Translations under genes and position numbers: made by a program
Origin: an uncultured Ruminococcus sp.
GTDB taxonomy: Bacteria; Bacillota; Clostridia; Oscillospirales; Acutalibacteraceae
Assembly (NCBI GenBank): GCA_902797525.1
Contig: CADBSZ010000077.1
Location: 1-5,733, forward strand
DNA: 5,733 nucleotides
Direction of reading: 5' to 3'
Part shown: positions 1 to 4,919 of the stretch, in pieces
How the letters are laid out: the number at the start of each line of letters is the position of its first letter
Position numbering within the stretch: the first letter of the stretch is position 1
Notes under the pieces: generated by a model
Database searches by the model: none
The model's input: the letters and a program-made list of their open reading frames with translations, nothing else
What the model was told of the DNA's origin: nothing

Positions 1-326
1 AGCGTCATAATCAGACGCTTTTGAATTTTGATTTTGTTCTTGTAATTCTTCTTCTGTTCCCTGTCCCAATCCTTCTTTTTTTCCTTTAGGAGCAGCTTGG
101 ATTTTTGCGCGACGCGCTCAATCCAAAGTGCGACCAGATAGGTGCAAAGTGATGTGAACAGAATGAAAAACGCGAATTTGTAGCCTGCGACCGCATAGAA
201 GAATACGCTTGCCGCCAGCAGTACCGTCCATTTATATTTCTTGACAGGAAATAAGAAATAGACTAACATCGTCAGCAACACAAAAAAGAGAAAATTGAGT
301 GTTGTGTAAGAGATGTTGAACAGCAA
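1..326 (-). CDS. MBOAT family membrane O-acyltransferase (DltB/AlgI-like), N-terminal fragment
   Basis: The 108 visible codons run without a stop from a TTG at 326-324 off the window edge. The protein opens MLFNISYTTLNF, close to the 'MLFNS' opening usual in DltB/AlgI-type MBOAT proteins. Hydrophobic segments lie at about residues 8-27, 32-47 and 50-69 (FFYAVAGYKFAFFILFTS is typical of the family), then a Lys-rich cytoplasmic stretch from about 70 to 105. MBOAT enzymes move acyl or aminoacyl groups from a cytoplasmic donor onto extracytoplasmic acceptors such as teichoic acid or exopolysaccharide. The catalytic His lies beyond the window, so activity and substrate cannot be judged. The TTG start is chosen because no ATG occurs in frame upstream, a GGGGG box sits 8 bases before it, and the family N-terminus matches. 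The gene has its own promoter and follows the hydrolase gene's terminator. The family call is fairly sure; DltB versus AlgI/PatA type is open. Confidence 0.82.
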   Translation of the reverse strand, partial: MLFNISYTTLNFLFFVLLTMLVYFLFPVKKYKWTVLLAASVFFYAVAGYKFAFFILFTSLCTYLVALWIERVAQKSKLLLKEKKKDWDREQKKNYKNKIKIQKRLIMT

Positions 327-334
327 AATGACAA

Positions 335-339
335 CCCCC
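335..339 (-). promoter_or_regulatory. Ribosome binding site for the TTG-start MBOAT gene
   Basis: A GGGGG run lies 8 bases upstream of the TTG at 326-324. It can pair with the anti-Shine-Dalgarno sequence using one G-U pair. It decides the start, because the only nearby ATG (346-344) is in another frame and has no such box at the right distance. An ATT codon just before the TTG is a less likely alternative start. Confidence 0.55.
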
Positions 340-368
340 GTTTCATTTTTACAGAATTTGACTATTCT

Positions 369-397
369 ATTATAGCATAAAACAAAAGGAGTTTGTA
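369..397 (-). promoter_or_regulatory. Extended -10 promoter for the MBOAT gene
   Basis: On the minus strand TGCTATAAT (377-369) is a perfect TATAAT -10 box with the TGn extension. Seventeen bases upstream a weak -35 match, TACAAA (397-392), is present. Transcription would start near 362, leaving a leader of about 35 bases before the TTG start. The promoter lies just downstream of the hydrolase gene's terminator, so the MBOAT gene is probably a separate transcription unit. Confidence 0.7.
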
Positions 398-442
398 TAG
401 GTTTTTTGATTCTTCTGATTACAATTCCGAAACTTTTTCATC

Positions 443-474
443 AAAAAGAGCAGTACGCATGCAACGTACTGCTC
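443..474 (-). terminator. Intrinsic terminator of the serine hydrolase gene
   Basis: A perfect 10-bp inverted repeat, GAGCAGTACG / CGTACTGCTC (474-465 and 457-448), encloses a 7-base loop and is followed on the minus strand by five Ts (447-443). It begins six bases after the TAA stop of the hydrolase gene. This is a textbook rho-independent terminator. Confidence 0.9.
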
Positions 475-480
475 CGTATT

Positions 481-1566
481 TTATGCTTTTGAATCTTCTT
501 GCGTTAAATCAATTAACTCCCACACAATGTCGGAAACGCTGAGCGGCGTGTTGGGCTCGTCATTGGTGACGGCGATAATGTTGACGCCCTTTTCCGTGTC
601 GGTGTACACCATCGCCTGATAGGTCGTGATGGAACCGGAATGAAAGAGTCCGTTGCCGAACACGCGGATACCAAAGCCGTAGCTTTCTTCCTCGTCATCG
701 GTGTAGTCGGTGCCCATCATGGCGACGCTTTCGGGCGTTAAAACCTTGTTGGTGCGCAGTGAAGTAAGCCAGCAATCCAAATCGCGCGCGTTGGAAATCA
801 TATCTCCCAAGCCCATAGTGATGCCGACATACACGGTTTTCGGATGAACGGTCGGCGCGGCAAGGTGAGGTACGTCCTTAAATTCAACTTCATCAATGAA
901 AAACGAGTGCGACATACCAAGCGGCTCAAAGATTTTTTCACGGACATAATCCATGTAGCTCATACCCGAAACCTTTTCTACAATCCGCGCAAGCAAAAAG
1001 TAGTTGGAGTTGGAATATTCGAAATCGGTGTCGGGCTCAAAGTTCAGGGGCTGCTTCAACAGCCATTGTTCCAGCGTGCTGCGGTTTTGTTCGACTGTGT
1101 TTTCATTGGTAATCAAATCGCGCAGCTCACCGGTCGGCAGCTCCGTGAAGGCGTTATCGATGTATTCAATGTCATAAAACTCCACGATGCCCGAACGCAT
1201 ATCCAGCAGATGGCGGATGGTTAAGTCTTTGCCGATGGCATACTGCGGATAATAGCGCGTCAGGCGGTCGTTGACACTGAGCTTGCCGTCCTGTTGCAGC
1301 GTCAAAACAGCGGCAGCGGCAAACTGCTTGGAAACAGAGCCGATACAAAACAGTGTATCGCTTGTTATCGGTTCCTCCGTGCCGCTTTTGAGCACGCCGC
1401 CGGCAACCTCATAAACCTTTTCGCCTTTTTCCGTCATCATCACGACGCCGCTGAAATCGGCGTTGCCGTCGAGCGTGGTAACATATTCTTTTTTATTCAC
1501 CTGCGAGCAGGCGCATAAGGTTGTGAGTGTGACCAACACAAGAAGATACGCGAGGATTTTTTTCAT
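481..1566 (-). CDS. Lipoprotein serine hydrolase, class C beta-lactamase / PBP-like family
   Basis: This 361-aa protein is predicted to be exported and lipid-anchored. Residues 1-19 form a signal peptide (MKK, hydrophobic core, lipobox LCAC) with Cys20 as the likely acylated residue. The active-site motifs of the class C beta-lactamase / DD-peptidase fold are all present: S77-V-S-K80 (SxxK, nucleophile Ser77), Y184-S-N186 (YxN), and H309-S-G311 where beta-lactamases have KTG. The HSG form is common in esterases and peptidases of this family, so beta-lactam resistance is not implied. The substrate is unknown; cell-wall peptides or ester-linked groups on envelope polymers are possible. The start at 1566 is preferred over an in-frame ATG 13 codons upstream because GGAGGGG ends three bases before it, the signal peptide begins exactly there, and the longer form would run into the preceding terminator. 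Transcription may come from a weak promoter overlapping that terminator or from read-through. Confidence 0.9.
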   Translation of the reverse strand: MKKILAYLLVLVTLTTLCACSQVNKKEYVTTLDGNADFSGVVMMTEKGEKVYEVAGGVLKSGTEEPITSDTLFCIGSVSKQFAAAAVLTLQQDGKLSVNDRLTRYYPQYAIGKDLTIRHLLDMRSGIVEFYDIEYIDNAFTELPTGELRDLITNENTVEQNRSTLEQWLLKQPLNFEPDTDFEYSNSNYFLLARIVEKVSGMSYMDYVREKIFEPLGMSHSFFIDEVEFKDVPHLAAPTVHPKTVYVGITMGLGDMISNARDLDCWLTSLRTNKVLTPESVAMMGTDYTDDEEESYGFGIRVFGNGLFHSGSITTYQAMVYTDTEKGVNIIAVTNDEPNTPLSVSDIVWELIDLTQEDSKA

Positions 1567-1569
1567 AAA

Positions 1570-1576
1570 CCCCTCC
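1570..1576 (-). promoter_or_regulatory. Ribosome binding site of the serine hydrolase gene
   Basis: GGAGGGG on the minus strand, with its GGAGG core 5 bases before the ATG at 1566-1564. It settles the start at 1566 over the upstream in-frame ATG at 1605. Confidence 0.8.
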
Positions 1577-1592
1577 GGCAAAACGATGATTG

Positions 1593-1621
1593 ATGATAAA
1601 ATCACCGGTTGCCTTCTACAA
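1593..1621 (-). promoter_or_regulatory. Possible weak promoter overlapping the upstream terminator
   Basis: On the minus strand TTGTAG (1621-1616), a 17-base spacer and TATCAT (1598-1593) fit the sigma-A layout with modest matches. It would give a leader of about 20 bases before the hydrolase ATG. The -35 box lies in the terminator's loop and stem, and the spacer covers the stem's 3' arm. Only 78 bases separate the two genes, so few other sites are possible, but the match is weak. Confidence 0.25.
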
Positions 1622-1628
1622 CCGGTGA
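1598..1628 (-). terminator. Intrinsic terminator after the small membrane protein gene
   Basis: The perfect 10-bp inverted repeat TCACCGGTTG / CAACCGGTGA (1628-1619 and 1611-1602) has a 7-base loop and is followed by TTTT then A on the minus strand. It starts 17 bases past the TGA stop at 1647-1645. The GC-rich stem is strong, but the T tract is only four bases, so some read-through into the hydrolase gene is possible. Confidence 0.85.
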
Positions 1629-1644
1629 CGATAATTTTTGGTTA

Positions 1645-2079
1645 TCACTTGTTAGCGGATTGCAGAGCCAACTGCTGCTCAAGCTGCTCGATGGCGTCGT
1701 CAATGGGCTTTCTGGAAGCTTCGTCCATCTGCTCAATCGAGTTGCCGGGAACGTGGTTAATATAATCGGCAACAGATTTGGAGATGGAGCAAAGCCCTGC
1801 GGAGAGCAGCGCGATGATGACAGCAAAAACGCCGATGATAACGCCTGCCTTACGCGGTCCCTTTTCGGTATTTCTGCCTTTTCTGCTTAAAATGCCGAAT
1901 ACAATCGCGACTATACCGAGCACAACGCCGACAAACGCCATGGCAATATTAAAGCCGCCGTGAAGCGCAAAACCCCAGTCCTTGATTGGATTCGTGAGCG
2001 CAAAAATCGAAACGAAGATAGCGATGAACGCCGCAATTCCCGTGAATAAACCGATAAAACCTTTTACATTCTTTTTCAT
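1645..2079 (-). CDS. Small three-helix membrane protein of unknown function (DUF4190-like)
   Basis: This 144-aa protein has predicted membrane helices at about residues 8-28, 44-64 and 79-98. A basic loop (SRKGRNTEKGPRK, 65-77) joins helices 2 and 3. The pattern 'GIVAIVFGIL', then basic residues, then 'KAGVIIGVFAVI' resembles DUF4190-type membrane proteins, whose function is not known. The tail (about 105-144) is polar, and residues 119-140 are rich in Glu and Gln and could form an amphipathic helix. With a basic N-terminus inside, the tail would lie outside the cell. The ATG at 2079 follows AAAGGGGTG at a spacing of about 9 bases. The gene has its own promoter and terminator and so appears monocistronic. 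It might be a target of the two-component system encoded upstream, but nothing in the sequence proves this. Confidence 0.8.
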   Translation of the reverse strand: MKKNVKGFIGLFTGIAAFIAIFVSIFALTNPIKDWGFALHGGFNIAMAFVGVVLGIVAIVFGILSRKGRNTEKGPRKAGVIIGVFAVIIALLSAGLCSISKSVADYINHVPGNSIEQMDEASRKPIDDAIEQLEQQLALQSANK

Positions 2080-2131
2080 TTGTTAACACCCCTTTTTGTT
2101 TTGTTTGAGGTTTTCCCTCTGTTGTGACTAC

Positions 2132-2160
2132 AGTATAGCAGACTGAGTATGACAATAGTA
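2132..2160 (-). promoter_or_regulatory. Extended -10 promoter for the small membrane protein gene
   Basis: TGCTATACT on the minus strand (2140-2132) is a TGn-extended -10 box one base from consensus. The -35 position at 17-base spacing (TACTAT, 2160-2155) is poor, as is usual when the extension compensates or an activator is needed. Transcription would begin near 2125, about 46 bases before the ATG. The upstream flank (2161-2202) is very AT-rich and could act as an UP element. Confidence 0.55.
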
Positions 2161-2202
2161 CAACAAAAAAAGATATTTTAAAAAAAGATTGAATTTTTTT
2201 AA
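2161..2202. other. AT-rich spacer with three 7-base A/T runs
   Basis: Only 5 of these 42 bases are G or C. A7 runs lie at 2165-2171 and 2180-2186, and a T7 run at 2194-2200. AAAAAAAGAT occurs twice with a 15-base period. On the minus strand the A7 and T7 runs could form a weak A:T hairpin just after the response regulator stop, but there is no GC stem. It may be a weak terminator, an UP element for the downstream promoter, or both. Confidence 0.5.
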
Positions 2203-2985
2203 TTAAAAATCATTGAACATAAAATCTGCCCAGTAATATTGGCTCATATACTCGTTGGCATATGCGTTGACAGCACCTGCGTCCAGCTCGGCAAAGCGAT
2301 AATAGTCGCAATCAAGTACCGCCGGATTCACGGAAAGCGCGTTGTAGCTTTTGTTGACGGCTTTTTCCGCGCCGATTTTTTTCAGGCTTTTCATCATACC
2401 CGAAATCAGCGTTTGCAAATAGCTTTGCTGCTTTTTGTCGTAGGGCTCGTCCTCAAACAGCGCCGCGGCGATTTCTCTCGTGCTGCACGAGCTGCCGTGA
2501 CGGTGAACCAAATAGGCAAAAATCTCTTTGGAACGGCTGCGCTCAAAATGAACGGGTGTGCCATCGGGCAGAAATACGTCAAAATTGCCGAAGCACTGAA
2601 CCTTTAACAGCGCATTATTCTTCGGGATAATCGGAAAACGCAAATTCTCGAGCTCGCGCGCAACCTCTTCCTTGGTGACAGGCTTCATAATGTAGCCGCT
2701 GGCGCGCATGTCCATGGCGTCCGCCTTGTATTCGGAAAAGCCCGTGACAAAGATAATATTCATCTTGGGATTGCTTTGCTTGAGCCGCTTTGCGACCTCA
2801 ACGCCGTTCATGCCGCGCATGTGGATGTCCAAAAACGCGACGTCACAGCCGTTTTGCTCCGCTTCCGCCAGCAGCTCGTCCTGATCGTCAAACGAAAGAA
2901 CCTCTGCGTCGGGCTTTGCTTTGGTGACGCACATCTCGAGCATTTGCAGAGCAAGCGGTTCATCGTCAAGACACAGTATTTTCAT
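2203..2985 (-). CDS. Two-component response regulator: REC plus SARP/OmpR-like winged helix
   Basis: This 260-aa regulator is the likely phosphorylation partner of the kinase encoded just upstream. The receiver domain (about 2-115) shows the acidic pair D7-D8, phospho-acceptor D53 in 'FLDIHMRGMNG', T81 and K101-P102. Residues about 127-225 ('VQCFGNFDVFLPDG' then 'RSRSKEIFAYLVHRHG') match the winged-helix DNA-binding domain of SARP-family response regulators, which also carry a BTAD domain (COG3947-type architecture). Here the protein ends about 35 residues after the winged helix, at 'NEYMSQYYWADF', so only the start of a BTAD-like region remains. Most LytS-type kinases pair with LytTR-domain regulators; no LytTR domain is seen. 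The start at 2985 is chosen over an ATG 12 codons upstream because 'MKILCLDDEP' is the normal REC N-terminus and GAGGG lies 8 bases before it. The gene overlaps the kinase gene by 20 bases, suggesting translational coupling. DNA targets are unknown. Confidence 0.9.
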   Translation of the reverse strand: MKILCLDDEPLALQMLEMCVTKAKPDAEVLSFDDQDELLAEAEQNGCDVAFLDIHMRGMNGVEVAKRLKQSNPKMNIIFVTGFSEYKADAMDMRASGYIMKPVTKEEVARELENLRFPIIPKNNALLKVQCFGNFDVFLPDGTPVHFERSRSKEIFAYLVHRHGSSCSTREIAAALFEDEPYDKKQQSYLQTLISGMMKSLKKIGAEKAVNKSYNALSVNPAVLDCDYYRFAELDAGAVNAYANEYMSQYYWADFMFNDF

Positions 2986-4897
2986 GGTTTTGTCCCTCTT
3001 TCGGCAAAATGACTGTGGCAACCGTCCCCTCGCCTACTGCACTTTCTATTTTTACCTCTCCGCCGCACATCTCTTTCAAACGTCTTTGCGTGTTTTCCAT
3101 GCCGACATGCGAGCGTCCGTCGTCCTTTTTTTCTGCGTTTGCATCAAAGCCGACGCCGTCGTCAGAGATAATCACCTCGAACGCCCTGTCGGTTTCGCGC
3201 GTGGCAATAGTGACCGTTCCGCCCTGCTTTTTCATGCCGACGCCGTGCTTGACGGCGTTTTCAACCAGTGGCTGAATGCTGAGCAGCGGCAGCACAAAGT
3301 CCGTAGCCTGAATATCATAGACAATATTCAGTTTTTTGCCGAAACGGAGCTTTTCTATATATAGATACTTTTTTAAATGCTCCAGCTCCTGTTCAAACGC
3401 AACCGGCTTTGTCTGCTTGAGCGAATCCATGTTGCCGCGCAGATATTTGGCAAAGGTAACGGTGGCTTCCTGCGCCGTTTCGGGATCGATGCTGCACATC
3501 ATCGCAATCGAGGTCAGCGCGTTATACATGAAATGCGGCTGAATTTGCGACACCATTACGCCGACCTTCGCCTCATACAGTTCCTTTTGCATTTGTTGAT
3601 AGCGGATGGATTCAAGATACCGCTTGCGCAAATCAAATACCAGCCGCACAATTTGATAAAGCATGGTGACGGCAAGTCCGAAATGGTAAAAATGAATTTC
3701 GGTAAAATGCAGATAATGGTTGACCGCGTCAATCAATATAGACAGCGTCAGCGGCGTCCACGAGGCGAGAATCATCACTGCTTCCGCGTTGTAGCGCACT
3801 TCCGTAAACAACAGTACCGTAATAATGAGCGTTCCCACAGCGGTGCAAATGTAAAGATTCGGCGAGGTGGCAACTAAATCCTGAACGGAGGTGAATTGCA
3901 GCACAATAGCTGCAATCACAACCAAAATAAACACAGTGGCAGTTGCATTGGCAACCGCGCGCCTGAGTTTTCCTGTCAGATTTGATTTTAAATAAAACAG
4001 TATGGTAATGATCAGACAGTAATTGAGCAAACGCTCAATAATCATACAGACAGCGGGATCCATCAGCCACATATTCAGGTAGGAGCTCGTGCGCTGTATG
4101 ATGACAAACACACCCCAGAAAAAACAGAGCATGCCAAAGGTGAAGTACTTGTAATTCACTCTGCCCAGAATGAACCCGGCGATTGGAAACAGGAAAATAC
4201 CGAAAAAGCAAACCAGCAAAAACGCCAGCGCAGGCGGCAGCACCTCAAAAAAGAATTTGAGATAGGTTCCGTTCGCTTCGCTGTACAAAACATGAAAGCA
4301 CTCGGAAAAGGTGTGCTGCTTAAAGGAATAGGGATTTTCAACCTCTAAAACAAATTCTTTGTTTTTAAGCTGACCGTCCGTGTTCAATGTGGAGTTGTAG
4401 ATGGTGTCGGTTCGGTATCCGGGCGTGTCGGGAAAGCTTTGCTGCGTCATGAAGCCGATGTTATAATTCTCGTCAAAGTATTCCTTTTGAAGCATCGGAT
4501 CATCGGGATTATCGCTTGATTCCAAATACATTTGGCGCAAATCCTCTTTGTTGCGGTAGGTGAGCTCAAACACCGGCTCTCCCTGAGCGGTTTTCAGCGT
4601 GTACCATACATTTTTGGAAAACACCGTTGTATTTTCAAAATACAGCGACGCGTTCTCGGACAATTTTCCTTTGAACACGATTTTATGAAAGCGGTCGTTT
4701 ATCGGCTTTTCGTTGTCAATCGGCTTCCATGCGCCGCCGTCAACGGAATATTCACCGTCAATAAAGACCGTCTGAGAAACCGTCGTGTCCAGGCTGACAT
4801 AATTTAGCACGCCTAACACAATAATTCCGATGAAAAGCAGCAGCACAAACAGCATGCCGGCAACCGTCCACTTTTTGCCGCCGAGCAGTTTTTTCAT
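2966..4897 (-). CDS. Membrane sensor histidine kinase, 7TMR-DISM-like with LytS-type kinase core
   Basis: This 643-aa kinase has a signal-anchor helix at about 11-33 and an extracellular region at about 34-215, rich in predicted beta strands and opening with 'FIDGEYSVDGGAWKPI'. Seven hydrophobic helices follow at roughly 219-245, 250-268, 283-302, 317-336, 346-365, 373-392 and 402-421. This matches the 7TMR-DISM plan: an outer ligand-binding domain followed by seven helices. The cytoplasmic core is of the His_kinase (LytS/YehU) type: phospho-acceptor H455 in 'QIQPHFMYNALTSI', N box 'PLVENAVKHG' (N547), G1 'SDDGVGFD' (D580, G581, G583) and G2 'HVGMENTQRRL'. All key residues are present, so it should be active. 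The ligand is unknown; related outer domains often bind carbohydrates. GAGGTGA lies 4 bases before the ATG at 4897. The gene starts 22 bases after the decarboxylase stop and overlaps the response regulator start, so the three are probably co-transcribed. Confidence 0.92.
   Translation of the reverse strand: MKKLLGGKKWTVAGMLFVLLLFIGIIVLGVLNYVSLDTTVSQTVFIDGEYSVDGGAWKPIDNEKPINDRFHKIVFKGKLSENASLYFENTTVFSKNVWYTLKTAQGEPVFELTYRNKEDLRQMYLESSDNPDDPMLQKEYFDENYNIGFMTQQSFPDTPGYRTDTIYNSTLNTDGQLKNKEFVLEVENPYSFKQHTFSECFHVLYSEANGTYLKFFFEVLPPALAFLLVCFFGIFLFPIAGFILGRVNYKYFTFGMLCFFWGVFVIIQRTSSYLNMWLMDPAVCMIIERLLNYCLIITILFYLKSNLTGKLRRAVANATATVFILVVIAAIVLQFTSVQDLVATSPNLYICTAVGTLIITVLLFTEVRYNAEAVMILASWTPLTLSILIDAVNHYLHFTEIHFYHFGLAVTMLYQIVRLVFDLRKRYLESIRYQQMQKELYEAKVGVMVSQIQPHFMYNALTSIAMMCSIDPETAQEATVTFAKYLRGNMDSLKQTKPVAFEQELEHLKKYLYIEKLRFGKKLNIVYDIQATDFVLPLLSIQPLVENAVKHGVGMKKQGGTVTIATRETDRAFEVIISDDGVGFDANAEKKDDGRSHVGMENTQRRLKEMCGGEVKIESAVGEGTVATVILPKEGQNHENTVS
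2994..2998 (-). promoter_or_regulatory. Ribosome binding site of the response regulator, inside the kinase gene
   Basis: GAGGG on the minus strand, 8 bases before the ATG at 2985, lies within the last codons of the kinase gene. It fixes the start at 2985 and fits reinitiation by ribosomes finishing the kinase. Confidence 0.7.
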
Positions 4898-4919
4898 TCT
4901 TTCACCTCAGTGAATTTTC

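Noticed and set aside
272..346. Short 24-codon ATG frame (MKRGLSFCC...) upstream of and overlapping the MBOAT start, as a possible leader peptide
   Set aside because: It has no Shine-Dalgarno sequence before its ATG and no attenuator hairpin nearby. Its sequence is simply the MBOAT coding DNA read in another frame.
844..1224. Plus-strand open frame of 126 codons inside the serine hydrolase gene
   Set aside because: It lies opposite a gene with complete catalytic motifs, has no recognisable domain, and no clear ribosome binding site was seen. It is a shadow frame.
481..1566. Annotation as a beta-lactamase resistance gene
   Set aside because: The fold and SxxK/YxN motifs are shared by many peptidases and esterases. 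The third motif is HSG rather than KTG, and no resistance context is present.
1567..1605. Upstream in-frame ATG at 1605 as start of the serine hydrolase
   Set aside because: It would add 13 residues ahead of a normal lipoprotein signal peptide, would place the start inside the terminator hairpin, and lacks a ribosome binding site.
1602..1826. Minus-strand open frame of 74 codons overlapping the small membrane protein gene
   Set aside because: It overlaps a better-supported gene in another frame and runs through the terminator hairpin.
2986..3021. Upstream in-frame ATG at 3021 as start of the response regulator
   Set aside because: The added residues (MPQSFCRKRDKT) are not part of a receiver domain, whereas the ATG at 2985 has a GAGGG box and gives the standard N-terminus.
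3377..3877. Plus-strand open frame of 166 codons inside the kinase gene
   Set aside because: It is antisense to the membrane and kinase-core region, where hydrophobic codons read backwards give polar residues. Its composition is rich in His, Arg and Gln with no domain signal.
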